From Toxorhynchites rutilus septentrionalis (lineage: Eukaryota; Arthropoda; Insecta; Diptera; Culicidae), in NCBI RefSeq assembly GCF_029784135.1, contig NC_073746.1, positions 298,475,614-298,539,613 on the forward strand: 64,000 nt of DNA, in the 5' to 3' direction. The notes below the pieces were generated by a model. The model searched no databases. It had not been told where the DNA came from and was given only the letters and a program-made list of their open reading frames with translations. Shown here piece by piece: positions 58,921-64,000 of this stretch. The position numbers and the translations under genes were made by a program. The stretch's first letter is position 1, and the number at the start of each line of letters is the position of its first letter.

Positions 58921-58993
58921 GCTGTCGTGGCCAAGTGGTTAGCGTCACACATTATCATGCCAGGGGTACGGGTTCGATTCCCGTTCTGGCCGG
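58921..58993 (+). repeat. tRNA-like sequence with Pol III boxes and T9 terminator
   Basis: A box TGGCCAAGTGG (58928-58938) and B box GGTTCGATTCC (58971-58981) match the tRNA promoter, and T9 follows at 58995. The 5' part resembles Ser/Leu tRNAs (gtggccaagtggttagcg). The T-stem closes (cgggttcgattcccg), but the acceptor stem pairs at only about five of seven positions (with wobble) and the anticodon stem does not close. So it is a tRNA pseudogene or SINE head, not a working tRNA. Confidence 0.6.
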
Positions 58994-59000
58994 GTTTTTT

Positions 59001-59443
59001 TTTTATTTAAGAGCTTTCTTCCGATTTGCACTGAGGTCACGCTTATTCTAATTATTCTTGCCACTCCAGAATACATTCAAGGCGTTTTGTTCGGCATAGA
59101 AATCTCAACTAAGTACTTCTAATAAAATTGACGCAAGTAATACCTAAGCTGAGTGGCCAAAAACTACGCTGGGAACGTTAGTGTCATCTAAGAAGATCTA
59201 CTTTTCGTAAGATCACTTCCGAAGCTAGCTATTCTAGAATCTGAATTTGAATCAGGGATCATTAAACCATGTTATGGCCGTCCGACTTTTATGAACTGAT
59301 TTGTTATCCTGTTGAAAAATCCAATCATCACAGTGGATTCGGTGCAAAAATTGCTGTAAATGATTTTGAAGTAATTCGTTGTACTCCTGGCTGTTCATCA
59401 GAGTTGATGGAAAAGTTTCGCTTGTCGAAAGTTCCCCTTATAC
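59001..59443. other. Possible SINE body and intergenic DNA
   Basis: Follows the tRNA-like unit. No recognisable SINE tail or domain. Confidence 0.4.
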
Positions 59444-59976
59444 AGTAAAACCTGTTTTTTGTGCGATTTTCTGTTCTTGTGCGGTTTTTTTGTGCGGTGT
59501 ATGAAAAGAAGCATATTTGACGAAGTTATCGTCCATTTAGTTTTTTTCGATGGTTTATATACATTTCAGTGCGAAAAAAGCAGATTTGGGTCTCAATTAT
59601 CCACTTCTGAAATCATTCCCCACCTCTCATCAAATGCTGTAAGTTTTTCTAAGTTTTTGCATGACATGATTTCTAACAGCAACACGTTTCGACATGCAAC
59701 TAAAAGCACAAAATAGCCACGCGCAACCGAAAAGGCAAAGTGTCCCATCGCAAAGCAGGGAAACAAAAGGAAATTGAACGGTGAATGGCGCGGATTTGAG
59801 CTATTTTCTTGGGGGTAACTTTTTTATGTGTTCCCTATCTACCGCACATAAAAAGTTTTTTTTTCAAAATATGTACCGAACACGATTTTTTAAAGCTGCT
59901 GGTGAAGTTTTGCACGATTTTTTTATGCGACTTTTTTGTGCGGCCCCTATTCCCCGCACGTAAAAAGGTTTGCCTG
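59444..59976. mobile_element. TA-flanked MITE (cagtaaaacctgttttttgt type)
   Basis: Ends cagtaaaacctgttttttgt and acgtaaaaaggtttgcctg; TA at 59442-59443 and 59977-59978. Internal tgtgcggttttttt and ccgcacataaaaag words extend the fold-back. 533 bp, non-coding. Confidence 0.7.
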
Positions 59977-60436
59977 TACAAACAAACTTGCGGCTCTGAT
60001 GTTGCGTGTTGATGAAAATATTGACTGTGGTGTTGAAATTCGTGAGCATTTTGTGAATTTTATCCAAAATGTTGTGGCGCTTTTTTTGCTCTGAAGGAGT
60101 CATCATCGAACACGATCTTGTATGAATCCTCGGAGGATGAAATAGGTGAAAAAAACTTATTCTTACATCAAATGAGGGGCTTAGAATGAAAAGGGTGTAA
60201 GTGATTTGATCGATTTCTCTACATCGACTCTCTCTTTGGGTCATAACTTAGTTGCAAATACATTCCCAGCTGTATTTACCAGCGTGGAAAATAGATCAGA
60301 ACCTCATCTATCGGATTCTATAGCAAACTTAAATTGGAAAGTTTTTGCAGTTGAGTTATTAACTAAATAAAATGTTGATGAAGAGAAAACGATCAAGTCA
60401 CTTACACCCCTTGCATTCTGAGCCTCAAATATGATA
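59977..60436. other. Spacer between two MITEs
   Basis: No feature seen. Confidence 0.45.
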
Positions 60437-61313
60437 CAGCGCGGACTCGATTATATACAGTTTTTGTTTCTTTTCACTGTATATAATCGATTCCTGTATT
60501 TAATCGAGTCAATTTTTTTTTCTTTATTTGTTTTATTTTGCATATATTTATCGTTTTTTGAAAATAAAAGAAGAATTTGATTTTTGATTCATCCCCTTTA
60601 AGTCAGAAAACACCGTCCTCACATGAAAAAAAATCTATCCAGATTCTCTCAGGAGGTTATAGACGATCATATTTGATGAAAAAAATCCTCCTACGCATAT
60701 GTTCGAATTTCAACAATGACAGAGTTATAGAACTTTTTTTTGTTTCGGACTTTGTTGCCTCAAACTGGCTTAACATTAAAAAGTATGCTATGGAAGTCGA
60801 TTCTGATGCTTTCATTTGAAAGATGAGAAAATTTACTACAGGATATAGTAGTGGAACAACTAAATTAGTGGATTTTAATCACATTTTGGAAGCGAAACAC
60901 TTAAAAGTTAATAATGTTTAATGTGTTATTATTAATTTTATCCTAAATATTTATATTAAACTAGGTTGTTTCTATCAATTAAATTAAACTTCTTTAAACA
61001 CTCTACAATTTGTTCTTTGACGCACAACTTCTATCTTTCTTAATATGGCTGCAATATCGATATAATTAATTCCTGGTGAAAATCCAAGCAAAATATTCAA
61101 AAATCACGATTTTTACCCCACTGTACATGTAATAGCCACTTAAACTTCACCTTAACGTTGAAAGGTTACATTTCTTCATGAAAAAGGCCATATTTGAAAT
61201 ATAAAAAAAATTGTTTTCCAAACTGTATATAATCGAATCCAAAATTGTATACAATCGAATCACATAATCAAGTCTGTATAAAATCGAATCTATATATAAT
61301 GGAGTCCGACCTG
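60437..61313. mobile_element. TA-flanked element (ggactcgattatatacag type), 877 bp
   Basis: Ends cagcgcggactcgattatat and tatataatggagtccgacct then g; TA at 60435-60436 and 61314-61315. Several subterminal ctgtatataatcga words lie near both ends. It contains a frame of 80 codons with no recognised family. Confidence 0.75.
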
Positions 61314-62511
61314 TACTTTCAAGAAGCTATACATTCCTGTTCTCAATTTTGATATTCATCTGCCGATACTAATGCGAATACCTACAATTACACACGTGTG
61401 TAGCAGCCTTTGTACGTTGGGCGGATACTGTGCCATCCATGTATTTTGCTATTCGAAATCAAAACTCTGTAAAATGAAACTGAATCAGAGAGCTCTTGTG
61501 AAGGATAGAGAAACTAACGTTTCCCACTACTGCTACCCATATTATCTTGGCGTTGCACAGTGGGGCCGTTCCTACAATAGACGGTCAAAAATATTTCTCG
61601 CTTAACCTCACATTTTAGAGGTTGGGTGTCTTCAAAGAAATTGTTCAGAATGTTGATCCAAATAATTGTACGTTTTCATTTAAACTTTTACTAAGTTAGA
61701 ATAATACTTAGAAAAACTAACTTTTTGTACTTGCGAGATAGTTGAGGTTAGTCTTCAGAAAAATAGTAGACCTAATAATTTTATGAAGTTTTTCTGAAGT
61801 TACATAATTTCTATCTTTTAGTACTGCAAAGATATAACTGGGTTTCTAAGAAGAGTACCTTAAAACTAGTTGTTCAACTTAAATGGCATCTAAATAACAT
61901 CATGTCAACTCAATATGTTTCACAAAGTTACAGGTGGTATTAAAATACATAACTTCGCCGAAAACACTAATAGTTTTTAATGACCATTTCGGTGTACAGG
62001 CGTTACAAAGAAAATAAATATGTCACTTTTTCTTACTGAGTTATTCAAAAAAGGGGCACGTCTATGCATCCATACCAAACGTCATTTTTTCGTCAATGCT
62101 TGAAGTATAACACATACTACTTTTCGAACCCGGGAACATTCGGCAACATAATTTTTTTTTAATTTTGAAGCGCTATTTATACCTTTTTACTTCATATTTT
62201 AATGATGTTCATCTACAATATATTGATTCACAATTCGATTTCTATTTCTAGTGCGCTATCAAAGCTCAAATCTGAGTTATTTTGCAAAAGTTTCACTGCT
62301 GTTGGTGAAAGTAAATGGATTTTCTTCGATCTTCGACTTCGCGAGCTGCTCATCAGACCATCGAGTGTCATAAGCAATCTTGCGGAAACATTCTGATTGA
62401 CGGCTTGTAATACAGATTTGTTAGATTTTTTTGGAAGACCGTTTTCAAAGCTTTTATTTCTGACAGCCCACGCGAACAACGATAAATAAGTAAAAATTTA
62501 CAGTGTTTATT
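61314..62511. other. Intergenic DNA, no gene recognised
   Basis: A/T-rich with short frames only. No terminal repeats found. Confidence 0.45.
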
Positions 62512-62830
62512 GACATGGGAAGAAAGCAATATTTACAAGCTCTTGAAATTTACTATCAAAATTCGTACTCTGTGAAAAACGTGCTTCGCAAACTAAGATC
62601 ATTTTATTTTATTCAGCGAAGCAGCCCATTTTGTTGTTGGATAGATGCTCGATCAAATAAAATTGTTACTTTCGGTGTGATGAGCAGCTACAAGCAATAC
62701 AAGATCTGTCAACGCATCTAGAAAAATGGACAGTTCGGTGCGGTTTTTATTCCGGTGGATTTATTGGTCCTCATTTTTTTAAAAATGAAGATACTATTGG
62801 AGCCTATTCGAAATACTATCTTTTTTGTAT
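62512..62830 (+). pseudogene. Mariner-family transposase remnant
   Basis: MGRKQYLQALEIYYQNSYSV then KNVLRKLRSFY resembles the helix-turn-helix start of one insect mariner lineage; after a large loss and frameshift, KWTVRCGFYSGGFIGPHFFK resembles its V-T-V-W-C-G-x-x-x-G-G-I-I-G-P-Y-F-F block. The rest of the catalytic domain is missing. No TIRs seen. Confidence 0.55.
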
Positions 62831-63699
62831 TGGATCCGATCAATGTGCGGATTTAACAACCCCACTCAGCACGCGGAACAATCCATTTTTACCATTGTTT
62901 CTTACGTTCGGGTCGACATTATTTTCGAAGGAAAATGGACGGATGAATCCACAGACTCATCGAGTGTCCCAAACAGTGACATTCTAATTGAACCGTGGTT
63001 TAACGTGACAGCACAATTTGCAGGCGTTGGCGGGTGTTGGTCTATTCGGAATGAAATGGCGAATCAAACTGAATACGAAACTAGTTCTTATTAAAAAATG
63101 TTGCGAACTAAAAGATCCATATTATCTTTATAAAAACACACATTATTTAACAGGAATACCTCCTCGAGGCGTCATCATGTACCATTTGTGTCCTTGTATC
63201 TGCTCGAAGTCGTCCTTTTTGTAGGTTTCATGGACGATAAGAAGGCACCCCTTGAATTCGGACAGCACCTGGTCCTACAACTTTCGGGCTTGGATTCAGG
63301 TCACATTGTTTTGTTCGGAAGATCGCTATGGATGTTCGTTGACACGGTGGGAGTGGTCTTCCTGAATCGAATGTTATGCATTATTGTTCTGCGGTTGTCA
63401 TGGAAATTTCGACCCAAATATAGTTTCGAAATGAAAATTGGCGTAGATGCAGAGCACGTTTCCTTCCAAACGAATCCATGTCTAAAACTTTTGATTCTTC
63501 TGAAACTAATGCTTTTTTCGAGTCTCATGAAGTTATTGATGAACTCCATGCCAACTCGACTAGCAATTGGCAGCACCATATCAAACTCAAAAACTTTGAG
63601 ACCTAAAAATGTTGATCAAGGTATGAAATGTTGGAAATCGTTTAGATTATCTTTAAAAAATATCAAGCAAATTTGAATGAATTACACTAAAAAAAGTTA
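62831..63699. other. Decayed repeat or transposon DNA, unidentified
   Basis: Many short frames interrupted by stops. The phrase catgccaactcgact at about 63550 is shared with 47250. Confidence 0.4.
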
Positions 63700-64000
63700 T
63701 GTCAAAAATAAGAGAAATATATACGAAAAGTCCACGCAATAACCAACAAGTTATCCATACATTGGAAGATAGGCACTTCTTCAGGAAAAAAGTTTTTCTT
63801 ATGACATGTTTTTTATGTCTTATTAGTTATGACAACTTTTTCATGTTTTCTTTGAGAAAAATTACAATTAATCATAATTTTGTTCAAGTTCAAGTGGTAT
63901 ATTCGGCAAAGTTTAAAATAATATCAAAATATGGACTTTCTTCAAGGACGTCAACTTTATATCTCTTATAGATTCTTAAATATATGAATTTTTTGCATGC
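63700..64000 (+). repeat. A/T-rich dispersed repeat, copy at right edge
   Basis: Same word order as 48430-48620 (aaccaacaagttatccatac, tttttcatgttttctttgag). Runs toward the edge of the window. Confidence 0.65.

Noticed and set aside
1..64000. CRISPR arrays, prokaryotic operons or defence islands
   Set aside because: The repeats are satellites or transposons, introns are present, and all recognisable genes are animal genes or eukaryotic transposons.

Overview
This is eukaryotic, repeat-dominated DNA, most likely from a culicine (Aedes-like) mosquito. Coding exons are separated by short GT-AG introns. The two intact genes and the gene remnants are animal genes, and most of the rest is transposable elements: LINE, gypsy, Tc1/mariner-pogo, Harbinger, hAT, TTAA-type and MULE-like. 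The species assignment is inference. I see no bacterial, viral, CRISPR or operon features.

Layout. 1-5.2 kb: a decayed I-clade LINE on the minus strand (ORF1 gag, ORF2 endonuclease/RT/RNase H), running off the left edge. 5.6-9.5 kb: small DNA elements around AP-2 sigma (8684-9193, minus), which is complete, with one short intron directly after the start codon. 9.6-16 kb: intergenic DNA with a 95-bp tandem repeat, a palindromic Tc1 derivative, pogo-like MITEs and a 30-bp perfect hairpin. 17-22.5 kb: a complete non-autonomous Harbinger element (16963-19886, TSD TTA) followed by a cluster of MITEs with TAA target duplications.

22.5-34.4 kb is the most unusual part. An Hsp83 (Hsp90) gene copy that still has its 5'UTR intron is wrecked by layered insertions. 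Two tandem elements, each carrying a histone H1 gene fragment, share an 8-bp target duplication (GTTTTCAT) just upstream. A hAT-type element with a perfect 8-bp duplication separates the promoter from that upstream DNA. A 5.9-kb inverted Harbinger pair sits inside a codon of the Hsp83 reading frame, flanked by TAA. Inside that pair a gypsy gag-pol fragment lies between 819-bp near-identical direct duplications. A broken 3' end of a WDR70-like gene follows on the other strand.

37.3-44.4 kb: the second intact gene, minus strand, three coding exons and about 842 residues. It encodes a single-pass membrane protein with an N-terminal LC3-interacting-type motif, a coiled coil and a charged His/Lys/Asp-rich tail. 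Its layout recalls the CCPG1/PBXIP1 type; the name is inference. Its second coding intron is 4.4 kb and full of repeats.

45-64 kb: no intact gene seen. It holds A/T-rich dispersed repeats, remnants of a transposase-like gene with a VDGGPDE motif, a four-layer nest of elements at 51.66-55.28 kb (outer TIR element with 405-bp tandem repeats, TTAA-flanked giant palindrome, MULE-like element, structured GC-rich core), tRNA-related Pol III-type sequences at 58.5-59.0 kb, several TA-flanked pogo-like MITEs and a mariner remnant. All boundaries and target duplications were read by eye; no database search was run.
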